In this document: one piece after another, positions 1 through 9,354 of the stretch | How the letters are laid out: every line of letters starts with the position of its first letter | Position numbering within the stretch: the stretch's first letter is position 1 | Assembly (NCBI RefSeq): GCF_932274485.2 | Contig: NC_065882.2 | Coordinates: 77,402,767-77,466,766, forward strand | Source: Patella vulgata | Lineage: Eukaryota > Mollusca > Gastropoda > Patellidae | Direction: 5' to 3' | DNA length: 64,000 nt | The notes under the pieces: generated by a model | Told to the model about the DNA's origin: nothing | The model's input: the letters and a program-made list of their open reading frames with translations, nothing else | The model's database searches: none | Made by a program: the position numbers and the translations under genes

Positions 1-206
1 GAAAGACCGAGGTCCCGTGTATATATTGGAATGCACGTAAAAGATCCCCTGGCAGTTGGAATTCGATATAAGAGTAGGCGATAGTGCCGCTGCCCGGGCA
101 AAATTTCCCTCATAGCACACTGTATGGCGTATACCCACCTTCATTAGCCCAGTATAGGAGCAGAACAGCAGGACGTTAAGCCCCATTTCATTTCATTTCA
201 TTTCAG
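1..206 (+). mobile_element. SINE-B (tRNA-derived), 3' part, cut by window edge
   Basis: Ends in the family tail AGGACGTTAAGCCCC followed by repeated ATTTC. The 5' part lies outside the window. It sits in the intron before SULT copy 1 exon 4. Confidence 0.85.
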
Positions 207-345
207 TTTATTAGTGTAAGAATTGGCCCGGGAACGCCATTTAGGGTTCACTACGCGGTAAATTTGGACCTATACGAGCATTTCGCAACAATAAAAAAAG
301 CTGTGACGAATAATCTGATATATTAGGACTTCTTCTTTCTTTCAG

Positions 346-534
346 AGACCAGTTGATGAGATTAAAAAGATGGCTGATTTTCTGGATATTAAATGTCCAG
401 AAAAGATGTGTCAAGACATTGCCATGGCAACTGAATTTTCTAAAATGAAACAACAGAAGGAATCGCTTACCCACCGGTTTATATCTACATATAAAAGTGG
501 GAAAGAAGTAATGTATAGAAAAGGTAAATACGAC

Positions 535-574
<40 letters not shown>

Positions 575-1140
575 AACGTCCACTCGACTCAAACTAGGTC
601 ATGTCCGAACTAACATATGGTTCAGTTGATTAAATGGCACCCGCTGATCATCCGGCCACCCAACTCCCCACATAACTTAGCAGCCTAGTAATTCTAATAG
701 TTAACACGGAAAGAAATGTAATTTAATATAGTTTCCCCGAGCCAAACGGGGTACCGAGTCAAACCGGGTACCAAACAGGACAGTGGTAAAAAAAAAGAAG
801 CTTGGGGTTTTATATATATACATGTATAACACCAATGGTTAGAGTCCCCGCGCCAATTCCAAAATAAATAAACGGAATATATTATTTAATTACACATTTA
901 TCTTTTTGTGAAGAATCGCGAAATCAAACTGATTATCTAACTTAGTCAAGGTATTGATGTAGTCAGCCTATATAAACCAAGTTATAATCTTTTATGTTTA
1001 TTTCAGGGAAAATTGGAGACTGGAAAAATAATTTTTCATCTACAGAATCAGAATCCTTTGATGCTTATTATCGTGGTATATTAGATCCTCTTGATCATAT
1101 ATATCTCACAGATAAACCTTCACCTGAACAATCAAACTAA
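346..1140 (+). CDS. Cytosolic sulfotransferase (SULT), last two exons; gene copy 1
   Basis: SULT enzymes move sulfate from PAPS to hydroxyl or amine groups of small molecules in the cytosol. Two exons are visible: 346-523 (after ttcag, before gtaaat) and 1007-1140, ending at TAA 1138-1140; both junctions are phase 1. The first encodes the helical C-terminal part, beginning RPVDEIKKMADFLDI. The second begins with the conserved PAPS-binding stretch RKGKIGDWKNNF and ends PSPEQSN. Exon lengths (178 and 134 nt) equal those of the other two copies in the window. Exons 1-3 must lie left of position 1. Introns carry SINE copies. The family call is firm; the substrate cannot be read from this part. 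Confidence 0.85.
541..672 (-). mobile_element. SINE-A, internally deleted
   Basis: Starts with a GA run (tail complement), then TTTAACGTCCACTCGAC, and ends with GCCACCCAACTCCCC, which is the complement of the family 5' start. The middle, including the B box, is missing. Lies in the last intron of SULT copy 1. Confidence 0.75.
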
Positions 1141-1402
1141 ACTTGTGGTATATTTGACCACCTTGATCAACTGAACAATCAAACTAAACTCGTGGTTTAT
1201 TAGATCACCTTGATCATATATATCTTACAGATAAACCTTCACCTGAACAATCAAACTAAACTTGTGGTATATTTGACCACCTTGATCAACTGAACAATCA
1301 AACTAAACTCGTGGTTTATTTGACCACCTTGATCCACTGAACAATCAAACTAAACTTGTGGTATATTAGATCATCTTGATCAACTGAACAATCCAACTAA
1401 AC
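1122..1402 (+). repeat. Tandem repeat in the SULT copy 1 3' end, duplicating the stop-codon region
   Basis: About five to six units carrying GAACAATCAAACTAAACT, separated by variants of GATCACCTTGATCA. The first unit is the end of the reading frame and its stop codon; a later unit also repeats the preceding coding stretch for LDHIYLTDKP. The same array follows the stop codons of the two - strand copies. Confidence 0.8.
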
Positions 1403-1700
1403 TATGAAAATTATCAATATTGTTAGAACAACATCTATGAAATTATCTGTACGGATAAATTGAAAGTTAACATTAAATCGTGTATGTAATTAGCTATTGG
1501 ATAATAAAATCAAATTATAAATTTATAGGCATATTAGATTTTAATTAATCATTTATTTATTCATATTATACAGTCCAGATTCTATGTGAATTTATTTGTA
1601 TTTTTGTAAAATTAGACACAAATAATAATAGTATGTTTTGATGAATCATCGATCAGACTGATGGTCGAGTGTAAGAGACAACCCTGATCTCTGGTGGTGA
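1141..1700 (+). other. 3' flank of SULT copy 1, shared with copy 3
   Basis: AT-rich sequence with no further gene. It matches, in reverse orientation, the flank at about 43030-44110. It lacks the SINE-A and the hAT-like MITE found there, so it is the empty site for both insertions. Confidence 0.6.
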
Positions 1701-2074
1701 TTTGGTATAGATATTTATATTGATATGATTTAAACCAAAGGACAATATTGGTGTCAGTCATTATCACGTGTGCTAGAACTCGTTAAACACTTTCCAAATA
1801 TACTTTTAACACAGAGATCATTGCTACGATAGATGCGTAATCAAGGTTTCTGTAAAAGGAAGTGACGAATACAAAAGGATAACACGAGTTATCCTTCTAT
1901 ATAACTGACTGAATGACGAGTGATAACAACTTTTGGTCTTCGAAGGAATTATTAGTGAGCAGAAATTTGCGTTCGAGGGACGGCCATTTTGTCCGGCAGT
2001 TTTGGTCCGATTTTCACAAATTTCGAACTCAGTCATTAAGGTGTAACGGTGATATATTCAAACGGTTTTTTAAA

Positions 2075-2440
2075 TCGGAATAAAATTGTGACCTCCATAG
2101 GGTCCGCAAGCTAAAAAACGTGATTTTTTACAATCAGGGGCCATAATTCAGGAAGTCACGGTCCGATATGCGCGAATATCGATAGGAACCGAGATCTTTA
2201 GGTTATAAACTTACATTTCAAATTTCAACAAAATCAGATAAAAATTGTGACCTCTATAGGGTCCACAAGCTAAAAACGTGATTTTTCGTACAATCAGGGG
2301 CCATAACCCATGAAGTTACGGTCCCATACATGCCAATATCAAAATGAACCAAGATATTAGGGGGATAAACCTATATTTCAAGTTTTGTTGAAATCGGATA
2401 AAAATTGTGACCTATAGAGTGCATCCACAAACAATTGTGG
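2075..2440 (+). repeat. Short tandem array, unit about 165 bp
   Basis: Repeating phrases AAAATTGTGACCT, TAGGGTCC and CAATCAGGGGCCATAA occur in order two to three times. Related phrases occur near 39730-39900. No coding sense is seen. Confidence 0.7.
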
Positions 2441-2757
2441 ACGGACGGGTGGACACATGAAAATTTGGGCGTATAAAAAGAAGTACAACTCTCGTGATTA
2501 CAATCCTGTGCAACAAAAAAATTTGAATATCGGTAGGGTTAATCCTCTCATGTCTCATGCTTCACACCACATTTGAGGACAATCCGTCCAAGACTGAAAT
2601 GTAGGCCCATAGAAATGTCCTGCTGCACTACTTTTTCGATTTTTAGCATCTCTGAGAATGTGTATTTCATTATTCTTTGCTTTGTTTGTGGATGTTGTTG
2701 TTCTCTTTAAAACCGCCAAGTAATTATAGATTTGAGGAGTTTTTCAGAAAACGAAAT

Positions 2758-3655
2758 CAAATGGGGTTTAACGTCCTACTGTTCTGATCCGACTGGGCCA
2801 ATGAATCCCAACTGCCAAGGGATCATTTACGTGCACGCCGATGTGTACATGGGACCTCGTTTTTTCATCCAACCACAGGAGTCTGACCTTCTATCCGCAT
2901 ATATATGCATACACCATGTCCAACCAGCCATGCGCTGACGTCACACAAAATCAATCCGCGGTAAGTGGACCATTGAAACAAGTGCCAAAGATATTTTTAG
3001 TTTTTCTCTCCCTTTCCATTTTCCCCCTTTTGCATAGTGATTTTTGTTGACTTTTGGGTGTAGAATCGAAGAAGGGGGTTTGCATATACATTTTCTGCCA
3101 GGTATTGGTGAATATTCATCATTATGAGGCGGAAGTATACAAGACTTCAGAAGTTGGTTAGCTTTTTGTGTGACGTCAGCGCAAGGCGGCCGTGACAAAA
3201 TGGAAACGGACGAAAGTAATGTAAATATTGGAAACAAGTGGCTATTATATCGTTTTGTGGGAGTATTTATGCAAATGAAAACGACTAGATTGAAGAAAAA
3301 ACATATCTGAGTGAATTGAAAGAAGTTTGGTTGCCTGACATTATGAATTGTTGAAAAAAAACGAGCCGAAGCGAGAGCACTAAAATCGAGTCTTCAACAG
3401 GCATTGCATTCCTGTTCTTTTTTTATTGTATATTGTCTGGTTGGACATGGTGTATGCATATATATATATATATACGGATAGAAGGTCAGTCTCCTCTGAT
3501 CCAACCGACCGACTATACGCTGTCTCTTTCCAGACCGTCTGTCCTGCAGAGGCGGACCACGCCGGAAAGTCTCATGAACTTTCTCGGCCAACGCAGGGAT
3601 CAAATACGGATCCTCCATGTTATCGAGTCACCGTCTTGCCCAATGACCCGACACC
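2758..3655 (-). mobile_element. SINE-B fragment split by a nested foldback element
   Basis: The left part (2758-2873) begins AAATGGGGTTTAACGTCC and runs to the GGGACCTCG block. The right part (3499-3655) resumes with ACCACGCCGGAAA and CTTTCTCGGCCAA. The interruption is the foldback listed separately, flanked by ATCCAAC on each side. Confidence 0.75.
2874..3498. mobile_element. Foldback/MITE with about 50-bp terminal inverted repeats
   Basis: The left end (CACAGGAGTCTGACC...) and the complement of the right end (CAGAGGAGACTGACC...) match for about 50 bp, through the (AT)n-containing stretch to CATGTCCAACCA. ATCCAAC is duplicated at 2867-2873 and 3499-3505. No transposase is seen. Confidence 0.75.
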
Positions 3656-3707
3656 GACTGATTTTCAATCATTGTATTTTAGAACTATGGGGGTTTGTAT
3701 AAGATTA

Positions 3708-3984
3708 GGGGGTTGGATGGCTGAATGGTTAGCACGTGCGCGCTGTATCATAATGTCTGTCATTGAGTCAACTGGCGTGGTTTCGAATCCCCGGTTGTAC
3801 GTGACAAGGAGTAGGGTCGCCTGTCCAACCTCGTGGGTTTTCTCCGGGTCCTCCGGTTTCCTCCCACTGTTAAAGACCCCTACGCGCAAGCGAATTGTTG
3901 AAATAAAATTAAACCATGTGTTAGTCCCGAAATGACCTGGTTTGTGTCGAGTGGACGTTAAACCCCATTTCTCTCTCTCTCTCT
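3708..3984 (+). mobile_element. SINE-A, near full length
   Basis: tRNA-like head (TGGCTGAATGGTTAGCACG as A-box region, GGTTTCGAATCCCC as B box), conserved central block TCCGGTTTCCTCCCAC, and a TCTC tail. The approximate target duplication is TGTATAAGATTA / TGTAAGATTA at 3985-3994. Confidence 0.9.
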
Positions 3985-4089
3985 TGTAAGATTAAAAAAA
4001 TTTGCATAATGCCGATAATACCGCATGTTTCAACTCAATGCAAATACTGACCGTGATCTGATTAAGCCACGTCATATCCGATCTCGTTT

Positions 4090-4310
4090 CTTTTTTTTTA
4101 TAGTTCAAAATGTCGTTTTACTTGTCTTTACAACACTAGGATCTAGAAGAGTTGTTATATAACCCGCGTTCTGGTTGAAGTGAGGGATTAGCCAATGAAA
4201 CGGTCTGTTACGGCGAGATATTGGCGTGCGCTGCACGGAACTGTGGGTATTATGAACAAAAAGAAACGTCAACGCTGATTGATTAATCAATGTCTGACGT
4301 CATAGGTTCA
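4090..4310. repeat. Dispersed repeat shared in inverse orientation with 59690-59895
   Basis: The reverse complement shares ordered blocks with the other copy: ACGTCAGACATT, CGCACGCCAA, AGTTTCATTGGC-like and AATCCCTCACTTCAACCA. Family unknown; no coding capacity seen. Confidence 0.65.
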
Positions 4311-4383
4311 AAAGCCGCTCGTACAACCACTGACCGTGGTTTGTTTAAATCGATTAGCAAGAAAACTAATGAAGACTAATTAC

Positions 4384-7300
4384 CGTTCCTATCCGTAACT
4401 GTCTTGTGTGTTTTGGGTGGAAATAAAGCAATCTTTCTAGCACCTTTATACCATCTAAGATCTGCTGGAGGTCGACTGTGCGTAGAACGACATATTAAAG
4501 CTACAGGCTGGTTGTTGGGATATGGTGGTTGAACATCTGAGGTTAAAGATAAGTCTTCCATTGGTACTGTCAATAAAATAGCAATTCGAGTTTAGTCTCG
4601 ACTTAGGTTTTATCATAGGATGTTTAAACTAAACCCCTTGCCAACAGTGTCATATCAACTTCCAATCCGAAGCCAATAGCAATTCGAGTTTAGTCTCGAC
4701 TTCAATAAGATAATAAATAGCCTGCCTTTCACCACGGAGACGGACAAGACGGTGTTTTATATTATACTTTAAACACGCTTTCAATAGTTTCATAGTAAAT
4801 TCCAATAGTACAGACGAGTTCTTCCAGTCCGAACCTAATCACAATTTAAAGGAGCGAAGTCGCTAATATTTGGGACCTAGAAATTGACACAAATGGGTCG
4901 CAACGCATACAATAATGTAATATGAATGTATATAAATTGATTTACATTCATTCGTTTCTTTTTTACTGTAATTTCTAATAGTTAGGTTCGGCGACATACG
5001 CCAGTATTCTCAATCGAATTTCAATCTCTAGCTTCTGGTTATTCCAGTCTACGCCGATAGTATTCATTGGGCATGCTCTCCAGATAAGAATATAAGCGTC
5101 ACCGTTTGACATGACTTGTGGAATATGCCTAGCCTCGTTTTTCGAGTCCCTAATTACAAATAGCACGGAAACGCATTATGGTACACGATTCGTGTACCAA
5201 TTGTAAAATGTTTATTATGTCTTAACTATTGGATATCAGAAGGCCAACTTTTCCCGGTAAGATCACAACATCAATGTTGATTTAAACCGACAAATAAATC
5301 GTGTTTTCAATGTCGAAGATTTTGGATGATATTGAGTTAGAGACTTCGCTACTTTAAGTTTAGCCGATAACAAAAATAGCTTGGTTTTATTTTAGCAAGG
5401 GTTGTTCAGTATTATTATCAATCTAATTAAAATACAGATCTATATTTCGTTTCGTTTTTTAAATACCTTCAATAGCCTTTACAAGGAAAATGAAATTTTG
5501 AACTATAAAAACCGAAACGAATGGAATCTGTGTTTCAAATAGATTGATATTATTATACGTTGTCGAACAAATTAAAAAAAAAATTATATATGTCAGTTAC
5601 CTGATACATATAAAGACATGTTGTATTTTTCTTGTTGATTTTCACACTGATAAAAACCCTCATCACGTAGTTGTACATCTCTTATTAACAGATTATTATC
5701 AATATTAGTACTATATTTACTCATATTAGTTGTTTTACTTTTATAACTTAATAACTGATACTGTTCTTCCGGATATATCTAAATTAAAAAGAATGTAAAA
5801 AAAAATAACAATGTTAAAGGTCGAAAGTATCAACCCTTAAGAATAATTTAATATAATCTATCAAAATTAATAATTAATGATAGCTTTGTATGCCTGTATG
5901 AAAGTATTCCATAATATTATGGGTATTAATTAATTTTTAACTAGCTTAAAATTCAACAAGCGTGTGTTCATTGTGAACACAGAAATCATCTACTTCATAC
6001 TTCGAGAATAGATCTCTGCCCTAAATGGCCACCATATCCAAAAATTCAACAGGCACCTGTCCAGGGGGCGCTTTGGCCTAACTCCAGTCTAGTCTTATAT
6101 ATCCACTTAAATGAACCGGTATTGTCTCGGAGTTTGTGATTTTATCACATTCGCTGGTAATCCCCCAGACCGCACGCCAAACTTGACGTTGTTTGCTCCC
6201 GGATCCCCGTTACTTAAATTCCTGGACATGTCTCTGATTAACCGCATACTATTAAAATTAGGAGAAATAGAAATAGGTAACTTTGAATATCTTCAGAAAA
6301 TTGGAATCCATAGCAACCAACAAGTAGCAACCAACAAGTAAAATAAAAACAGAAAATTACCTTCTCCCATAAAATAAGTTGTTCGCTGTCTGTAGGAATG
6401 ATGCTACAATTAAGAGTGACGTCATTTCCTATTAAAACGGATGCGTTATTATATAGTTCATAACCGTTAACCAAACCTGTAAAAGATTTACAATTAAACA
6501 GGCATTATGCAAGAGCTATATCTGCCTATTTCAGGTCTTTATTTAACCCTGAAATATTATATTAACTATTAATTAAACATGCATTATGCAAGAGCTAAAT
6601 CTGATTATTGCAAGTCTTAATTTAGGCTTCAGATGTTATAGAAATTATAAATTAGATCTTTATTTAAACAACAAGACCAAAATCAACTCTGTAGACCCAC
6701 GGATGGCTCGGCTACAGCTCGGATTTAAATAGGATTTCACTAATTGATTAAATCAAATAAGGGGTAACCTGATGAAAATACGTCAGTTAGATCGAGGCTA
6801 AATGATAGAGTGTACTTAGCGAGACCGCTGTAAAGCGTTTCCGTATGCCATTGAAAACTTTACTTGATAATCGAGATATGTAGGTGGAGTTAACGCCTGT
6901 CAATCAAACGATCGGCGAAGGTGAAGACACATTTCGCTACCATTTTTAGTCAAATATTACAACGATGATAACTATGTTCAGAATAAAGTAATTTGACTGA
7001 ATTTTTCAATATATTATTCTTTCATCATCTACTTTTGAACTGTTATAGCAAGAATGGCCAACTCTCTATAAAAATCTCCCATAATGTATCTTTAAACATT
7101 TATTAATATGACAAGACCATAATCAACTCTCGATGCCATCGAATATCTCCGATATTAAGTAGATTAGTACGGTTCGACCATATTTTGATTTAATTTAAAA
7201 ATGGAGAAACGAGGCTTAGCTCCGAACAACCAGTACGTTGGTTAAATAAATGCACACGTCTTGTCAAACTTTCAAAGGCTAATAGGGTCTTTAGCAGTGA

Positions 7301-7888
7301 GAGGAAACCGGAGAACCCGGAGGAAACCCACGAGGTTGGACAGGCGACTCTACTCCTTGTCACGTACAACCGGGGAATCGAAACCATACCAGTTGACACA
7401 AAGACAGACTTGTGATACAGCGCGCACGCGCAAACCATTCGGCATCCAACCCCGCTTTTAATAAGGAATTGTTCTATCGCCAGCCATAAAACTGCGATGA
7501 AATATCAAACACTGTACAGCAAAAATTACGATATCCTGACCGATAATAGTAATACCACAATTCTTTTTTTAAAAGTTCTATCGTTCTGAAAATTTGAATC
7601 CCACAGCGTTTGTGGACATAGTCTGGTTCTTGGGTTGCGAAATATTTCCTCAGCACTATGGTCGGGGTTCTTTGAAACTGTAACATGATATTTCCAACAT
7701 AATCCAACAGTTTTGAGATCTTCTACATTACGATCCTTGTTCAAGGGATGGAAAGAACGAAACTTCACAAACATGAATAACTCAATGTCTCCTTCGCATC
7801 CAGATTCTCTTTTGGTGGTTTTAGAATAGAACAAATCCTTACCCATTAGAGATAGTATTATTATCACAGGTTGATAAATAGGTGCCAT
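4384..7888 (-). CDS. Two-Ig-domain secreted or cell-surface protein, first four exons (partial)
   Basis: Exons on the minus strand: 7888-7843 (signal peptide, MAPIYQPVIIILSLM), 6476-6361, 5778-5601 and 4566-4384, all with GT-AG borders and phases 1, 0, 1, 1. Exons 2 and 3 form one Ig domain (VTLNC, LILWEK, then DEGFYQC). Exon 4 starts a second (VALICRS, LRWYKG). Phases and order match the + gene at 9355-13811, so the two are inverted paralogs with a 1.47-kb space between starts. The rest of Ig domain 2 and the C-terminus were not found below 4384; they may be lost, displaced by repeats or beyond the window. A ligand or immune role cannot be deduced. Confidence 0.7.
4850..5353. mobile_element. 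TTAA-flanked MITE, family 2, copy 1
   Basis: Terminal inverted repeats AGGAGCGAAGTCGC and AGTAGCGAAGTCTC (complemented right end) are bordered by TTAA at 4846-4849 and 5354-5357. Interior blocks such as AATGGGTCGCAACGCAT recur in copy 2. TTAA duplications are typical of piggyBac-type transposition; no transposase is present. Lies in an Ig intron. Confidence 0.8.
5419..5546. mobile_element. Small foldback MITE, about 130 bp
   Basis: Inverted ends: CAATCTAATTAAAATACAG on the left and CAATCTATTTGAAACACAG when the right end is complemented. The left half also resembles 59630-59690. Confidence 0.65.
6486..6572 (-). mobile_element. TTAA MITE family 1, truncated copy
   Basis: Starts TTAAACAGGCATTATGCAAG like the family end, and runs only about 80 bp before the next, longer copy begins. 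Confidence 0.55.
6577..7091 (-). mobile_element. TTAA MITE family 1, full-length copy
   Basis: Ends read ACATGCATTATGCAAG and, complemented, AGATACATTATGGGAG. TTAA lies at 6573-6576 and 7092-7095. About ten copies or fragments occur in the window. Confidence 0.8.
7270..7457 (-). mobile_element. SINE-A, partial
   Basis: Complement carries GGGTCTTTAGCAGTG, the GGAAACCGGAGAACCCGG block and a degenerate tRNA-like head. The TCTC tail is missing. Confidence 0.8.
7526..7842 (-). other. Open frame continuing past the Ig signal-peptide exon
   Basis: The frame of the signal-peptide exon stays open for about 105 further codons if the GTAAGG donor is not used. The product would be secreted, with four cysteines and no family I recognise. 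The donor and matching phase to the next exon favour splicing, so this is probably intron. Confidence 0.2.
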
Positions 7889-8306
7889 TTTCTTTCTTCT
7901 TTCTTTAAAATGAATATGTTCTTGAATCAAATTTCAATACTATTATCCATAACCACACCTTCAATTGCCATATTAAAATATCACGAATCTCTCCACACAG
8001 GTAAGGGATTTAGTTACAATCGTGACTAACTTCTAATTCAAATTACAGGGTGAAAGGTGAAACGCAAAATACCCGCATGAGTTCATTCCACAAGAATGAT
8101 ACCTAATATTTGTTCTCGATAAGAAACCAAATGATAAGTCAATATTAATATATTTATTCTATCTCTTTATCCTTTCGTGTACAATCTTATTATAATAGAT
8201 AATATATCTAATTAGTAACGACACGAAATAAATTAAACCAAATAAAACCCTTCATATTTGTAATAAATATTTGTATAATTCATCCGATTGAAGAGTTGGC
8301 GGGGGC

Positions 8307-8623
8307 CAGGGCCGTATTTAGCGGCGGAGGTGCAGGGGGTACATTTCACCCTCAAAAAAATAAGCCGCCCCGAGAATTTGCGCCCCCCCCCCATCCCCCA
8401 AAAAATATATATTTGACAATCTTTCAATTATAAAATAATACACTTGATTATGATCACACAGTGATACTCTTAAGGCACTCATCAGTCGATCGGTTTTAAG
8501 GGCGCCCACACGCCAATGGGTTCGTTTGCCCTGATCGAAACTTTCTTATATCACATACATGGAGGCTATGGCGCCCCACCACTCTGCTGCACCCCCACTT
8601 TTAAAATCCTACATACGGCCCTG
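8307..8623. mobile_element. hAT-like MITE
   Basis: The left end CAGGGCCGTATTTAG and the complement of the right end CAGGGCCGTATGTAG are inverted. The 8-bp target duplication GCGGGGGC (8299-8306 and 8624-8631) is exact. At 317 bp there is no room for a transposase. It lies between the two divergent Ig genes. Confidence 0.88.
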
Positions 8624-8678
8624 GCGGGGGCACGGGTTAGTGTGTCCGAATTTCTCTATCTTGCCCGAATAACGAAAT

Positions 8679-8900
8679 AAAATGGGGTTTAACGTCCTAC
8701 TATTCTGCTTCGACTAGGCTAATGAGTACGGGCATGCGCCATACAGTGTGCGATGGGGGAAATTTTGCCCGGACAGTGGCGCTATGGCCTATTCTTATTT
8801 CGAAAACCTGTCGAGGATTCTTTTACGTGCACGCCAATGTGTACAAAAGACCGTTGGATTTTAGTCTCATCCGAGCGACTATACGTTGCCCCTTGGCGGG
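8679..8900 (-). mobile_element. SINE-B, partial
   Basis: Begins AAATGGGGTTTAACGTCC, then TTTTGCCCGGACAGTGG and TTTTACGTGCACGCC; the tRNA-like head is absent. Lies between the divergent Ig genes, close to the + gene start. Confidence 0.8.
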
Positions 8901-9354
8901 TATTATTAACCCCCAAATATTTAGACGACCATACATCTGGGCAAGGTGGACAATCATGCAACTTCCATCTTTTCCATTTCACTTCCATTTCAATACCCGT
9001 CCGTTCGCTGTTGGTGAAAATATTCTATATGACCTATATTTACAAACAGATATTCATTTACTTATATATATGGTCAACCTGGGAATTAATCCAATTATAA
9101 ATACACGTATTGATTAATCGGGCTAATTAATTAGGGATGTTACTATTTCGTTTATCCTATGTGTAAATAAAATGTCTCTTATTCTGGCAAGATTCCCGGG
9201 TAACTGTCTATTAATCGCAATAGATAATTCTTCTGTTTTGACAACAGAATTTCGTTCCTCTATAAAAAGATAGGGTTTATTCCACATTCCTTCAGAGACG
9301 GACTAGAATCAGAAGAAGGGTAACAGGGTTGTAGTATAATTTTATAAAATAACA

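Noticed and set aside
2941-3237. 98-codon frame on - at 3 kb
   Set aside because: Lies within the foldback element and has no recognisable domain.
3715-3795. tRNA genes suggested by A- and B-box sequences
   Set aside because: The promoter boxes belong to SINE heads that continue into a SINE body; no free-standing cloverleaf with proper acceptor pairing was found.
3665-3935. Recurring open frames of 60-80 codons (for example with GRKPEDPEKTHEVGQATLL or TSWVFSGSSGFLPLLKTP)
   Set aside because: They occur on both strands at each SINE-A copy (also 15.5, 26.3, 36.8, 43.3, 47.7 kb). They are translations of the SINE, not a protein family.
1500-4383. Search for the missing last exons of the - strand Ig gene
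   Set aside because: No segment showed phase-1 borders together with a Y-x-C motif of the right spacing, so none is reported.
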